Source: Takakia lepidozioides
Taxonomy: Eukaryota; Streptophyta; Takakiopsida; Takakiales; Takakiaceae
Direction of reading: 5' to 3'
DNA length: 64,000 nucleotides
Assembly: GCA_030704615.1 (NCBI GenBank)
Contig: CM060734.1
Location: 47,880,042-47,944,041 of the forward strand
Shown here: piece after piece, positions 11,861-23,410 of the stretch
Layout: the number at the start of each line of letters is the position of its first letter
Position numbering within the stretch: position 1 is the first letter of the stretch
Position numbers and translations under genes: made by a program
The notes under the pieces: model-generated
Told to the model about the DNA's origin: nothing
Seen by the model: only the letters and a program-made list of their open reading frames with translations
Databases searched by the model: none

Positions 11861-12372
11861 ATGTCTGTGCCCTTTTCTGCAGTGGGCTACCCTTGTTCTG
11901 AGGTACTTCCCCAAGTTTGCCAGATGAGGATTCGCTGTTGTTTCATTTTCTAATTTTTTTGCAAGCTTATTATTTGTTCCATTGTTTCTGCTCTTTTGGC
12001 CCACTACGGTGTTCAGTCTGTATATGTCTATATACTGTGATACAACTTTCAACATCTTAATTCTGATTTGCTCTTTGTCACGGGTCCCTCTAAGTGCTGT
12101 TGTTGTTTGTGTCTGTCCAGATCGCCACCAACATCAATGCAATTGGCACGACGATCCCTCTGGTATCGAGCAGGATCAGACGTAGCTGTACCTTCGACTG
12201 CAATATCTGCCTCGACGTTCCCAGTGAACCTATACTTACCAGGTGCTGCTGCCATGTATTTTGCTGGTCTTGCATCTATCGGTGGCTTAACAGGGGCTTC
12301 GAAAAATTGTGCCCCGTATGCATGGAAGCTACTGAACTTGACAAGGTAATCCCCATCTATGGCGGGCATTAG
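11861..12372 (+). CDS. Short RMA/RNF5-like RING-finger E3 ligase (two exons, C-terminally truncated)
   Basis: Exon 1 is 11861-11902 (14 codons, donor GAG|GTACTT). Exon 2 is 12121-12372 (acceptor GTCCAG). Both are phase 0 and give 97 aa. Seen: CNICLDVPSEPILT, then CCCHVFCWSC, YRWL, CPVC and VIPIYG, the RING of membrane-anchored RMA/RNF5/RNF185 ubiquitin ligases, which act at the ER. Odd points: the usual CGH becomes CCCH, one extra residue beside a zinc ligand, and the protein stops right after IPIYGGH, whereas family members continue through a PPRP linker to a C-terminal membrane anchor. Remains of that linker follow out of frame. It could be a soluble truncated ligase or a young pseudogene. 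Confidence 0.6.
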
Positions 12373-12530
12373 GAACAAACGACAGTGTTGGCGAGCCGAA
12401 CAGACCCCCCTGAAGCTCCTGGAATTCCACCCCGCCCAAGGGCAGTCAGGCCTACTGAGCTCGCAAGTTCTGCCCCATTTGCAAACTTAGTTATTGGAGG
12501 AGAACATCACATCGACACAACAGAAATTAC
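12373..12530 (+). pseudogene. Frame-shifted remains of the RMA-type linker
   Basis: After the stop, one frame reads TNDSVGEPNRPP. It then changes frame at a run of six C and reads GIPPRPRAVRPTEL. RMA/RNF5 proteins carry a P-P-R-P-R-G-type linker at this point. So the C-terminal half was present and is separated from the RING by at least two frame breaks, one at a C homopolymer. No membrane segment is recognisable beyond it. Confidence 0.5.
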
Positions 12531-13784
12531 TGGGTTTGTCTTTCTCAATGAAAATTGTTGATCAACATGAATTTGAAACATCGTCACCTTCGTTTGTGAC
12601 TCATTTTTAGTTTGCTTGTACAGTCACCTTATTTGGGTCTTTTACAAAGCTTTTACAGTGTTTTTGCATGCATAGGTTTTGTCACCATATTTATGATGGA
12701 TCACAAAGAGCACAAATTTATGTCAACCTAGCATTTTAGAAAACCACTACATAACAGAAAGAACATGAACTTGTACATATCCAGAAAATTATACAAGTGA
12801 CGGCACTTTGACATGATGATGCTCATGAATCATCTACTAAAGCATCTACTATAGCTCTTTATTACAATGGGAAGCATTGGTATACATATCGATGGATTAA
12901 GAAATCGTTGACAGTGATATCAGGTTTTTAAGAAAGTTTTGCTGATTCTTCAGGACAACCTAGCCGGTGGGCGTACGGAAGTGGGCAAACTAGGACAGTG
13001 AAGGCCATACTGATAAAATTCCATGCCCAGATCGCTTCACTAATAGCTGTTTCTAGGTTATGAAATTTATAAGCATGCACAAGGAGGGGGTGAAGCTGTA
13101 CTCCCTTTATAAAGTGGACAGGGTGCTAGCCCTTTGCGTGCTGGAGGTTTCTCCAATGCAGGACTTGTGGCAGTCAATGTATCAGGGGAACTTTCATTGT
13201 AGAAAACAGAGCAGATATAGTGAATCAAACCAGTGCTGGCACCGGCATTCCAAAAGCCTTAAACCATTGACAAGATTCAGTTCAAAAGCTTTTGCAAATT
13301 GAGCCCCCAGGTCCAGGGATGATCATTGAATTTAGAAGAGAGATAATCAGCAAGAATTTCACTTACCCGGAAATTAGAGCTGAAAGTTGTCATTAGGTAT
13401 TTCCTCGCTGAATGCTGAACACATTGCTGGTTTAGACAACTGTGACAGACGATCAAATTGATCCAGGAGACAACTGACAAGTCAAACACATATCGAAATT
13501 ATCTGAATTTATATGCCAACAACTCTATTCCAACAAAGGACTCCTTAATTGTCAGCCATTAGTGCCAATCTCCTGTTTACACAAAAACTGCCTCATCACA
13601 AACTCACAGGCTGAAGAGATGCATTCTAAGTTCCACAAGCTTGAGTTCCACCATTACCAGTGGGAGAATTTATAGTACAGGAAAACCTAAAGTTAAAGTA
13701 TGCATGGCATGGCCCCAAAAGCCTGTGTGTGACTGTGCAGGATTGGCCAGAAAGATGATAAAGCTTTGAAGATGCCTCCTTGGC
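12531..13784. other. Spacer with no recognised gene
   Basis: It holds the 3' flank of the RING gene and of TMEM115 (convergent). Only short ORFs without domains are present. Confidence 0.4.
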
Positions 13785-16030
13785 TTAGACATTGTCTTCA
13801 GACCCCACTGCTTCCAAAACTGCTTTTGAGGGAGGCCCTACAGATAAGTTCATTTCTGATAGACTCGAGTCTTCTTTTGATGAAGTCGTCAACCTCTCCT
13901 CCAAAGCACGTGCACCCCGCTCTCTGTCTCCACACAGAGACAACCACTGAGGAAAGCTCCACCCAGCTACATTCATTTCAGAGCAACCCATTTATTGTTT
14001 GCGATAGTCTAAAAGAGTAGAGTGAATTCAACTGGAAGGTTACGATGGATGCATATTTGTTACACAGTCAGTGCTCTCCTACTTGAATAAACTATGGCCT
14101 CTCCTCCAGCCCCCACCACTGTCTGTTAGTCAGTATCTCAATTGAAGGTGCTAATATCAGCAATGTGAGACTTGATTGTGGATTAAGAAAGGTGACTTAC
14201 CGTCGTCTAGTGGCCTCCACAGGGTCTGAGCCAGGAAGGGGCTTTCCACCAAGAACATAGCCCTGCCCTTCCTCCAGTGGTTGACCCCTCCGGCCACAAA
14301 ATACCTTCTCAAAAATGGTAGAAATTGGATTCACAAAAGGCCTGCACACATGACACACACCGGAAAGCTTTATGGTGGTGTCATACCTGGAAAAACATAA
14401 ATATGATCTGCTACGAGCTTGCAATACAATGCCTCTGCAAGCAAAGTCCAAAAGACCCAGAGAAGCAGACATAAATATCAGGAAGGGGTGGAGACAGACA
14501 CATAAGGAGGGAGAGAGAGGTTGACTCACAACCCAACAACTAGGGAGAAAGTAAAGAAGTACGTACTGCATGAAACCAGGAAAGAAGGTGGTGAAGGCAA
14601 ACTCAGCACTTGCATCGCCTTTGAACCCTGCCTCGGGCTTTCTTTGAAAGTACCGTAAGTAGAGCCAGCCTCCGTATGTCCCAAACACAATGAATGGGAC
14701 ATACAAGATTGGCTCCTTAGCAAAAAAGCTCGAGATGACTGTCACTGTCACCAAAAGGGAAGGCAACCACTGCGTACATCACTTGCATGTCAGGACATTT
14801 GTTGCTTCCAGACTCTTGGACCACACCCTGTAGGGAACTAGAATGCTTAGATTTCTACGTTGAAAGTCCCATCAGCGAACATAAGCTGCTGGCCGTAAAC
14901 TCCAATCCTCACTTGCCAAACTAGAGACTTGGGGGATATTTATTATTTAACCGGCAGGTGCTGGTCCTTTCCAAAATAAGCATCATATCCAAAACCACAA
15001 AGCATACCTTGGTACGGAATTTGACAACTAGCGATGAAATTTCTTGATCAGGCATTATCTGCTTCAATGCCACCAGGAAGCCAGCCAATACCCCATGAAA
15101 CCCTGATATGGGAATGTACCTACATGGATCCAATCCAAAAAACTCAGAACCTATCACATGCAATGTAATGTCATCAACCTACCCGCCCGATCTGCACTTA
15201 CCTACCTGCCCTCAAGGGTATTCCACTGCCACTCTAGCAAATGGAAAATTTCAGTTTTAGAACAACTTCATTTGAACAGAGTGGGAATGCATGACAAAGC
15301 CCAGAGATCCCTTATGGGCTGCGAAACTGTGCCCACAAAAATAAGTGGAGAGAGTAACTCACAAAAATATCCCTTGTCTTGTGAGGTAATAGAGGAAGAT
15401 TGCGAGGACAAATGTGCTCGCAGAGGCATAGAAGTTGACAAACACAATGAACTTGAGAAACTCCCTTGAGCCCCAGACAGGCTCCAGCAACTTTCCAACA
15501 AAAAGTAGAGAAATGATGCTCACAACCAGCTGCCCAATATCAGGTGAAACGAGGTGTAAGACACTGTGACTGTCTCATTTCTAGGAAAGAGAGCCAAAAA
15601 GCACGAGACAGAAAACACGGAACGAGAGTTGGATACAGCCACAAAGGCAGAGGAAGGCCATTCAAAAGGAGAAAAACATACACTAACAATAGATGTCTCC
15701 AGATAACCTGCTGTCAAGATATTCCACACAAAGGGGATAAACCTGCACAAACAAACTGCAAGTCAGAAATAGCACTTGGATGTAATGTCTGAAGGTAAAA
15801 CATGGAGACTGAAGGAATCACTAAGAGCGAAAACTACCCAAGAGAGTGAACAGCTCCCTAGTAAACCCCAAAGTGACAGAGACACATTTGACATGGACAA
15901 TGCAAGAAGCATACTTTCCAGGCACCAGTGCCACGTAATCAGCTGCAGAAGGAAAGATAGCAGACACTGTAAAGCCCGTCACCAGCAACACAGCCAGCCC
16001 TTTAGACAGCCTGGTGAAGCCAGTAAGCAT
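13785..16030 (-). CDS. TMEM115 / rhomboid-related (DUF1751) Golgi membrane protein
   Basis: Seven exons on the minus strand join in perfect phase: 16030-15915, 15742-15682, 15529-15363, 15119-15008, 14769-14567, 14341-14201, 13923-13785 (TAA). The product is 312 aa, close to the roughly 300 aa of plant homologues. Seen: FTRLSKGLAVLLV, PFVWNILTAGYLE, LLFVGKLLEPVWGS, YIPISGFHGVLAGF, then FGTYGGWLYLRY, KGDASAEFAFTTFFP, YVLGGKPLPGSDP and RERGARALEERL near the end. These landmarks run in family order, with several hydrophobic membrane spans in the first two thirds and a cytosolic tail. Known: TMEM115 is a rhomboid-fold, non-protease Golgi protein linked to retrograde traffic. The start at ATG 16030 is the first in-frame ATG; family N-termini are slightly longer. 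The gene appears intact. Confidence 0.93.
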
Positions 16031-16757
16031 CCCCCCCGCCTGGACATTCCACAAGTACTGTGTGAGATCACAAGGACCAGTTTCCTCTAACAACTTCCGA
16101 ACCAGCTAGCAGTTGATTACTTGGGAACTGTTGGATGGACAAAACCCTAAAATGCCACTCTTATGCCCAATGCCGTTTTCATCCCTCCACTTGGTAAAAA
16201 ATCATTGTGCAGGTTTATTCTCTAAAAACATTAAGGGAAAAGGCACTGATGTTTTAACATCTATTATGGGTCAACTCAATGAAAGCGGTGCACCATGAGA
16301 CAAAGATAGACCGAGAGAAAGAGAGTTATGTGGAGTAGGCTATGATTCTTGTAGTCTTGTGGCAATATACCCAACACCTAGCTCGTGTGCAGAAGAGATG
16401 CCCTAAGTAGACTTCACTTAAAGTGGGCTTCTGGCCACAGGCTGCACTTCTGATTTGATGGGAAAAAACAGGGACGGGCAGGTGTGAGGGGGTTGGAGAC
16501 GGGCAGAATGCTGCACAAAATTAGTAAAAGAACTATAGCTGACTGTGCTAAGTTATTCTGGTCCTTCAGATTGCTCTCATCAATTTTCTGTCACTTCTTC
16601 TTGTTCAAGTTGTGGGACTTAGCCGACTGTGTAAAGTTATTCTGGCCTTCCTTCCCTAGAAAGCTCTCAAGTCCAACATCAATTTGACACAAGTATTTAC
16701 ACAAGAATTTACGTGCAAAGAGGCTGCAGCCTATTTTTCTCAACCTTCTCAAACTGA

Positions 16758-17258
16758 CTAAAAAGAAGTGCAGAGAGAATGTACTAACAAGACGTTGTTT
16801 GCCGTAGCCTTGTGGCCATTGACCCCGCGCTCAGTTTGAGTGGAACACAAAGGGACAGAAACTACCTTTGTCAGGGGCTGACGCCGGTAGTATGACTTAC
16901 CTTGGAACAGACAATTAATCCGAGTATTCCAGATATCCTCTAGAAATCCCTTCACACAAGCATCAATCTGCTGTGTGTGGTTTGCCCAATAACTAGGCCC
17001 CAAAAGGGCCTGGGCTTTTGGCTCAGCCTCGAGACTTTCAGAGTTGGTAAACAGAGGTTCAGGCACAACTCCCTTGATGGATTTGAAGAGGGCGTCCCTC
17101 TCGTGAGCGTAACCAGGACAATGAATCAGAAAATGAATATTGTCTTCAGGTTGCCCACACAACGGGCAATTGCAATCCCTCTTTCCACTCTGCATCTGTT
17201 TGCTGTTCAAAGGTAGGCCCTGCCTCATGGCTCTGCCTCGTGGGCCTTCATGATTCAT
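16758..17258 (-). mobile_element. LINE reverse-transcriptase tail (zf-RVT)
   Basis: A 166-codon minus ORF reads GKRDCNCPLCGQPED, then HFLIHCPGYAHERDALF. This is the CxxC...H...C zinc-knuckle near the C-terminus of plant LINE ORF2, followed by GFLEDIWNTR and a tail. There is no upstream reverse-transcriptase core, so it is a 5'-truncated copy, as is usual for LINEs. It shares its 3' part with the copy at 60940-61195. Confidence 0.7.
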
Positions 17259-17269
17259 AAATCATGAAG
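17246..17269. repeat. Perfect 10-bp inverted repeat
   Basis: CTTCATGATT, loop cata, then AATCATGAAG. It lies in a stretch unusually rich in TTCATG/CATGA motifs (17225-17320). Confidence 0.6.
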
Positions 17270-20200
17270 CTCCACGGACTGTTCATGATCCCGTTTCATG
17301 GTTCTACTTCATGACTGAGGTTCGTGGCTCGCTTCCCGACGTAAGTTTTAATTTCAGGAAGAAAAGAAAAGCTAAGGGTGGGGATGCTAGAACATATTGA
17401 CAAACTCAAATTCTACAGAGAGGGATTAGGTCAAGTATTGCTGTGGAATGCAGGACCAACTCCAATCGATACAGGACGCACCTTTTTGAAGTACAACGAC
17501 ACACTACAATATACATAAAGTCAAAATGTTGTACAGATGCTTGTATCTATTCCCAGTGATGCGGATTTTACTCTGTCAATCGCCAGGGGAGGCTTACTGC
17601 ATTTTCTTCATCTAGCCAGTAGCTATAGGGGCTAACCCTGACCGATGTATGAGGCACGCACGCCAAAATCATATGTGGAATAAGAGAAGATCGGCAGATC
17701 GGCACCGAGGGAACAGGAGGTCCGGATTAGGTTCAACATTCCTCATATCAAGAAAAAGATCTGGAAATCCGTACCGAGAGACGAAGGAAGGGATTAAGCT
17801 AAGGAAAGATCCAGAGATGAAGGAAAATAGTCGAAGACAGGAATTACCAACAACAGAAACCTGCCAAAAATTTACAAAAACAACTACAATCCACTCGGCG
17901 TCCTAACCGCCGGAGGATCGGTGCTGCGTGGTATCATGAGGGAAAAGAAACAGGAGAGAGGAATTCTAAACTAAATGCAGCAATTCTGAAACTAGGGAAT
18001 ACGCAGGAAAACAAAACGGGTATCCACCAAGGCATAATCAATGAAGACAAAGCAGAGAGACGAAAATACCCCGGGGAAAGGTGAAGGGGAGCTCATCTTC
18101 AAGGTCACGTCCTGTGCACACGGCTTGACACCTCCTTAATCCTCGTGATTTCCTCAGCGATCCTTCTCCGCCAGGCTCGCACATCGGGGTGGGGTACAGG
18201 GGATCGAGGACGATGACCTTTTACGTATTTCCTTCATCTTTCCAGATCGACGGTGGTGGAGTCAGTATCCGTCTATGTACTAGCTCTGTTCATCCATTCC
18301 TCCAATTACCGATTTACTCATCCGTTATCTGTTCATCTTGTTCTTCGCAATTCTTCCGTCCATCCATCCCCTTTCCATCCATTTTTGTTCTCTATTTTTT
18401 CTGGCCGGATTATGGATGAATGTGTCATGTATTCTCGAAAATAAATACATGCTTTTAATTTGATTTCCCAGTTAGTTTCATAATTAATATTTCCCTCGGC
18501 AGCTCGCCATCCGAGAGAGAGAGAGAGAGGAAGAAGAGAGTCAAGAAACATGAGAGAGAAGTGTTTGCAAGAAGAGAATGCGCAATCTCAGCTCCAAGAA
18601 ACCTTGTGCAGCACTTATGCGCTCACGTGGAGTGGCATGAGGAAAGTTTTTGCAAGTACACAAGTTTGAGATGGTGACGGACTAGATTGCAGGCAGCGTG
18701 CTATCGGTCCCATCAAATACTGTCCAACGAGGGTCAATCACTTCCTTATTAATAAGCCTCGATCTCCACACGGGGCTTCCGCTTCCCTGTTGGACGGTGG
18801 GTACTAGGTAGTCCAAAACCTGAGGGAGGGAAGACTAGAGGTCTTCGACCTTTCTTCGAGATCTACTGAATCAGTGGAACTGAATTTGTTCTCTTCTGAT
18901 GTTGTGGGAACAAGGCATCGGCTTTGTGGGTGGTGGCCGGTGGGATTTGAAGAGGGAGGGCTTAGCAGCGCCATGGTAATCCGAAATTTGCATTTATTCA
19001 CGTAGGAAAGGCATCAATTGGCTGGGGATGACCTAGACAACTCCACTGATAATGATCTTTCTTGATCCGCCCAGCCATAACGTACACATGACTGGAGTGA
19101 AAATGTATCTCGGAGATGGGCATTCAACGATCATGGTTCTGCTTTACATTGGCTGTGCACAGACATGACCTGGAGTTTCTCGAGCAGGTCTGGTTGATGA
19201 AATTCATTTACAGGCTCAATCTCAGCTTCTCCTAGTAGGGAACCTCCTGGACGACTTCAGTTCCATCTGTTTAGTAGCAGTCTTTCTCACCGGGTCACAC
19301 TCCGACGGCGTAATATTGATGTTAAAATCTGCGACTTGCATGCAAGATTGATGCCCCTCGCTACATGAAGACTTCATCTTAAGAGCTCAAAACATATTTA
19401 GTCCTCAAAAGGCTGAGTCCCATATATGTTGCCAGAGAAGAGGTCTGCACCTTTCGGGTCCGCATCTGCCTCAGGAGATTACCATTATTAAGTCAGAGGA
19501 GGTCTCTTATTGATTGCAACGAGTCCAAAACTATAATTGGGATCCATCCAAGCTGCTACCAACTCTGTAGCTGCTCTTAAAAATTGTCAGCTTAAACACG
19601 GGCTTGCTTGGGACGGGATTTCAAAAGCTCCAATACAGCGACATACAAAGAGCCTCAAGGATGGGCCTCTGCCCATCAACCATGCAATTCTGCAGGCGTG
19701 CAGACATTTAGACGGGGTCAGCCTCTTTACCCCACTGGCATGCCTCCACGTTGAACCAACATACTAATGCAGGTGATGGACTCGCGGCTTCCTGAGTCAG
19801 CTCTTTAGCCATCTAGTAGTTGTTTCGTGGGAACTATCACTCACTCACACGCAGCCATCTCTGAAGTCTTTCCGAAGCAGGCATTTTACGCTTCGATTAT
19901 ACAGTGGAAAGTAAGTCTTCGAACCGAATGCCACATCATTTGAGAGAGAAAGGGAGATGCACTCTTTCGCTCACACTAGAATGCTTCGAACAGCCACCCG
20001 GCGGAACACGCTGTAACAACTCTTCCGGGTCAATGGAGGAGCTTGCGTAAGAGCAAGGTGGTCATGTCTCTCGGACAACCAATGTGGCAACGATAACTAC
20101 TGCCATGTGGGCGCCAAGAAACAGCGTCTGTCATCTGATCTTCAAGTTCAAAAGACGAGGCTTCCTTACAAATCTTCGCCACCCAACAAGCTGTCCACCA

Positions 20201-21945
20201 TTTGACTAAAGGCTGCAGTGTTTACCACCAGGAAACAGCTGATGGGTTGTTCAACAGTTACCGCAGGGCCTGCGGCACCGGAGCTGACCCTCCACAGCAT
20301 TTGTCAAGATGCATGTGTAACCCATTTTTCGACTGTCTTAAAAAAACTGAGCCCTAACTAAACTCGCTACCATGCTGGCATCATGCTGACTCTTGCAATG
20401 CAATTCAAACTATTTTGAACCAACCTAGCAGCTCCTGCATGCCAACTCATCACTTCATTTTAGGGTGAAGCTCCCAGGATTTGCTCTCCTGTTTCCAGCT
20501 GGAGAATCCCTTTCCTCAAACAAACAGGCCTCATCATGAGGGACACATGGCGGGCATGATGCATTTTCGACAAACAGAAGCAAATTTAGGGCAGCCACCA
20601 ACTTGAAAGTGGACAGTTTAGAGGGCGGTTTAATTGGGTATGCAAAGGCCATGCTTCCCTCATAATTTCTGTGCGGTGTGATAATTGGATATGCATCCAC
20701 CAAGTTGTGTTGTGGCAGTGGTGGACGTGAAGAGCATTGTAATGATCGTGTATGTCAATCAAATGTGATTTCGTCAATCGTGATTCTGCACATGCCAAAG
20801 AGATTTCTTCACTTCCATCATCAGCGTTCATGGATTCTGATTGTGCTCTAGAAGCTCCATGTGGACGGGACTGGTAAGTTCGTCGTGCATTGCAAGACAG
20901 GGAGAACAGTGCAGATACGTGAGGGGCCCAGCTTGTCCGTCAACAAACACTGTTGTAGCGTGTGAGTGTGGGGATCAGATATGGACCCACCTCCCTAACA
21001 ACTGCCAAGCAACCCATGGGCATCGTAGTTTCAAGCAAGACTTGTTGGGAAGAAAACAACTTACCACGGTTTTTCCATTTGACCCGGGAAGTCAAGTTTC
21101 CAAGCAATCCTTTGAAGAGATTAAAAAAAGAGGGGTTTATTCGTTTATTCCAAAGCACAGAGACGGATGATCCATTTGGCAACATTGGCAACCCCGATAC
21201 CCACATCGAATCAAGCTGCACAGACAAGGAATGAATTCGGGCTGCTATTAAGCTGGTTCGAAAAAAACAACGTTGGCTTCAGGCTGTGGGGGCCAACACT
21301 ACTCCCTCATAATATATTTTACTCGGCCGGGTGATGGAGCCTGTCACACCCTTGTAGACAGCAGACAGACAAGCACAGTAACAACAACAAACTCTCTGAC
21401 AGCTGAAAGAAGCAAGTCCAGAGAGCTGCATGAAGGGCATGTTCTCCAATTATTATCTAATCAATCATGCAAGCAAGACTCTCACAAGTAACTCTCGCAA
21501 GTAACTCCCCACTGCCGCAAGAAGGACAATGAGTGTGAAAATGATTCCCGCATGTACGAGCTGTCCTCTCTCTCTCTCTCTCTCTCGGAAGCCAAAGAAC
21601 GCCACATCCAGAGCGGACAGATGCACGAGGAATCCCAGAGTGTGTAATGGAGTGAGCTACTTGGACCCAGAAAGAATGTTAATGATTGAATTTCGCAACA
21701 TCTCCCCGCAGTGAACTTAACATCTGCCGCACGGTGGCTCTACAAAAATAACATGATCCCAGATGGTGTGATGCTCAATGTGACTTTGACTAACAAGACT
21801 AGGCTGGATGACTCGACCCACATTTCTCTAGCCAAAAATAAGCTGCAGATTGTTTACAATTCTGTCTCTCTCTGAAGTTTCAAGTTCTCACATGTACAAA
21901 TCTAATCGCAATTTTGGGGTTAAGAACTAAAGGAGAAGCTACGCT
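17270..21945. other. Gene-poor spacer with microsatellites
   Basis: No ORF here has a recognisable domain. Simple repeats include (GA)n near 18512 and (TC)n near 21569. The GATA gene's 3' flank occupies the right end. Confidence 0.4.
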
Positions 21946-23410
21946 CTATCTCTGCATGTCATCTACAAGATTTTCCAAGCCTGTACTCGGAAATGGTTTC
22001 TCGCTTGCTGCAAGAAAATCCATCTGTATTACAGGATACTCATGGTGCATCACTGTCAACTCCCTTTGCCTCCGCATTTCCAGAATTTTCTTGTGAGAAT
22101 TGGAATGCTTGTGCCCAATGTAGCCAGGACTGCCAGCAGGTCTGTACTCTGGCAGAAGCCTTCCAGACTTGTAGCGCACCCCACAAGCGTTGCAGAGTGT
22201 TTTGGGGCCCATGGGGCCTGTCCTCCATTGAGGGGTGCGCTGTGTTGCGCAGTGCATGCACCGCCAAGGTTGTGTGACATCTTGCCCTTTCTTCCGCCCT
22301 TTACTGGGCTTCCAGCTCATTTTCGAAGACAACGAGTCCGACCCCTGCTCTAGAGCTTCAACTCCACTGTCCCCGGAAACGGCTGGCGAGGTGAGAGGCG
22401 AGTAAGAATGAGCATCCATAATTATATTGGAGTCAGTGGCCATTGACTCGAGACTATTCACAGATGAGTTAGAAGGCAGGATGCGCGATGTCCAGACGCG
22501 AACTCCAGTTCGTGACCTTTTACTGCGAGCACGTCCGGGCACAGAAAACTCGCGATAATCGCTGCCTGTCAATTCTGACGAAGTGGCACTGCTCTCCAGA
22601 ACAGAAATAGGACTTGCTCTTTCAAACCGATCGGTATTGGAGCTGAACGCGGTCTGCTTCTCGACACTGACAGTCAGAGGGCAACAATTTGTCACCATTT
22701 TCGGTGTTTCCCCCATGGAAAACGAGTCTTCCACAAACTTTGACAGCCACTCCAGCTCAGCTAGGTCATCACACTGCACATACCCAGAACAGGAAACAGC
22801 TTAGTCCGAGCGCAATGCGGTTCTTGTGAACCCACGAACTCAAAATTTTGTGGCAACAGCGTAAGCGAGGCAAGGAGAAAGGAAGCTTCGTAAACACCTT
22901 GGCAAGGGCTATCGAATGGAAAAAGAAAGCCAATATTGTCCTTCAAACAAATCATGCCCGCCAGGTTTGCAGTGGGAGAGTTACAGCGTATAAAACCCAC
23001 ATTACAAATATGTGAAGTGGCTGAATCAATTCAACTACACTTTCATCATAGAGAAGAAGGCAGCGAGACAGTTTGAAACTTACAGGCACACAAAGGTCTG
23101 TCTTAATGTGCTCATCTTCGTCAAGAAGACATGGAATTTGTTCCTCCTTCCTCTCTTCAAGAGAGGAGGAGCAACTGACAGTTTCGGCCATAGTCACAGT
23201 CGAGTCAGCGGTAAGGTCTGACAGTTGCAATATACTTCCTCCTTCCCCTATCGGCCCGGCAATATCTTCATTAGAGAAATCCAGTAAATCATCAATGTGA
23301 AACACGTCCACCAGGCTCCCTGTTTCCACCTCTGCTACTTTGTTCAACCTTTTAACCTCATTACAGGAGACGCCAGACCCAGTGCCCGCAAGTGTATTGG
23401 GAGCCTCCAT
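21946..23410 (-). CDS. Class A GATA zinc-finger transcription factor
   Basis: Exon 1 is 23410-23084 (ATG 23410, donor CCT|GTAAGT). Exon 2 is 22773-21946 (TAG). The phases match and give 384 aa. Seen: [14 protein letters not shown] near residue 40, LCVP joined across the intron to [19 protein letters not shown], and one zinc finger CMHC-x18-CNAC followed by [19 protein letters not shown], with basic KPSKGRKKG just before it. Known: this order ([20 protein letters not shown]-terminal CX2C-X18-CX2C finger) is diagnostic of plant subfamily I GATA factors, nuclear proteins that bind GATA motifs. The upstream in-frame open stretch to about 23554 has no ATG, so the start is clear. A leader of several hundred bases, with pyrimidine- and C-rich blocks, lies at 23411-24600. 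Confidence 0.95.

Noticed and set aside
12049-12378. Minus-strand 109-codon ORF over the RING exon
   Set aside because: It is a shadow of the plus-strand RING frame, which has the zinc ligands and splice sites.
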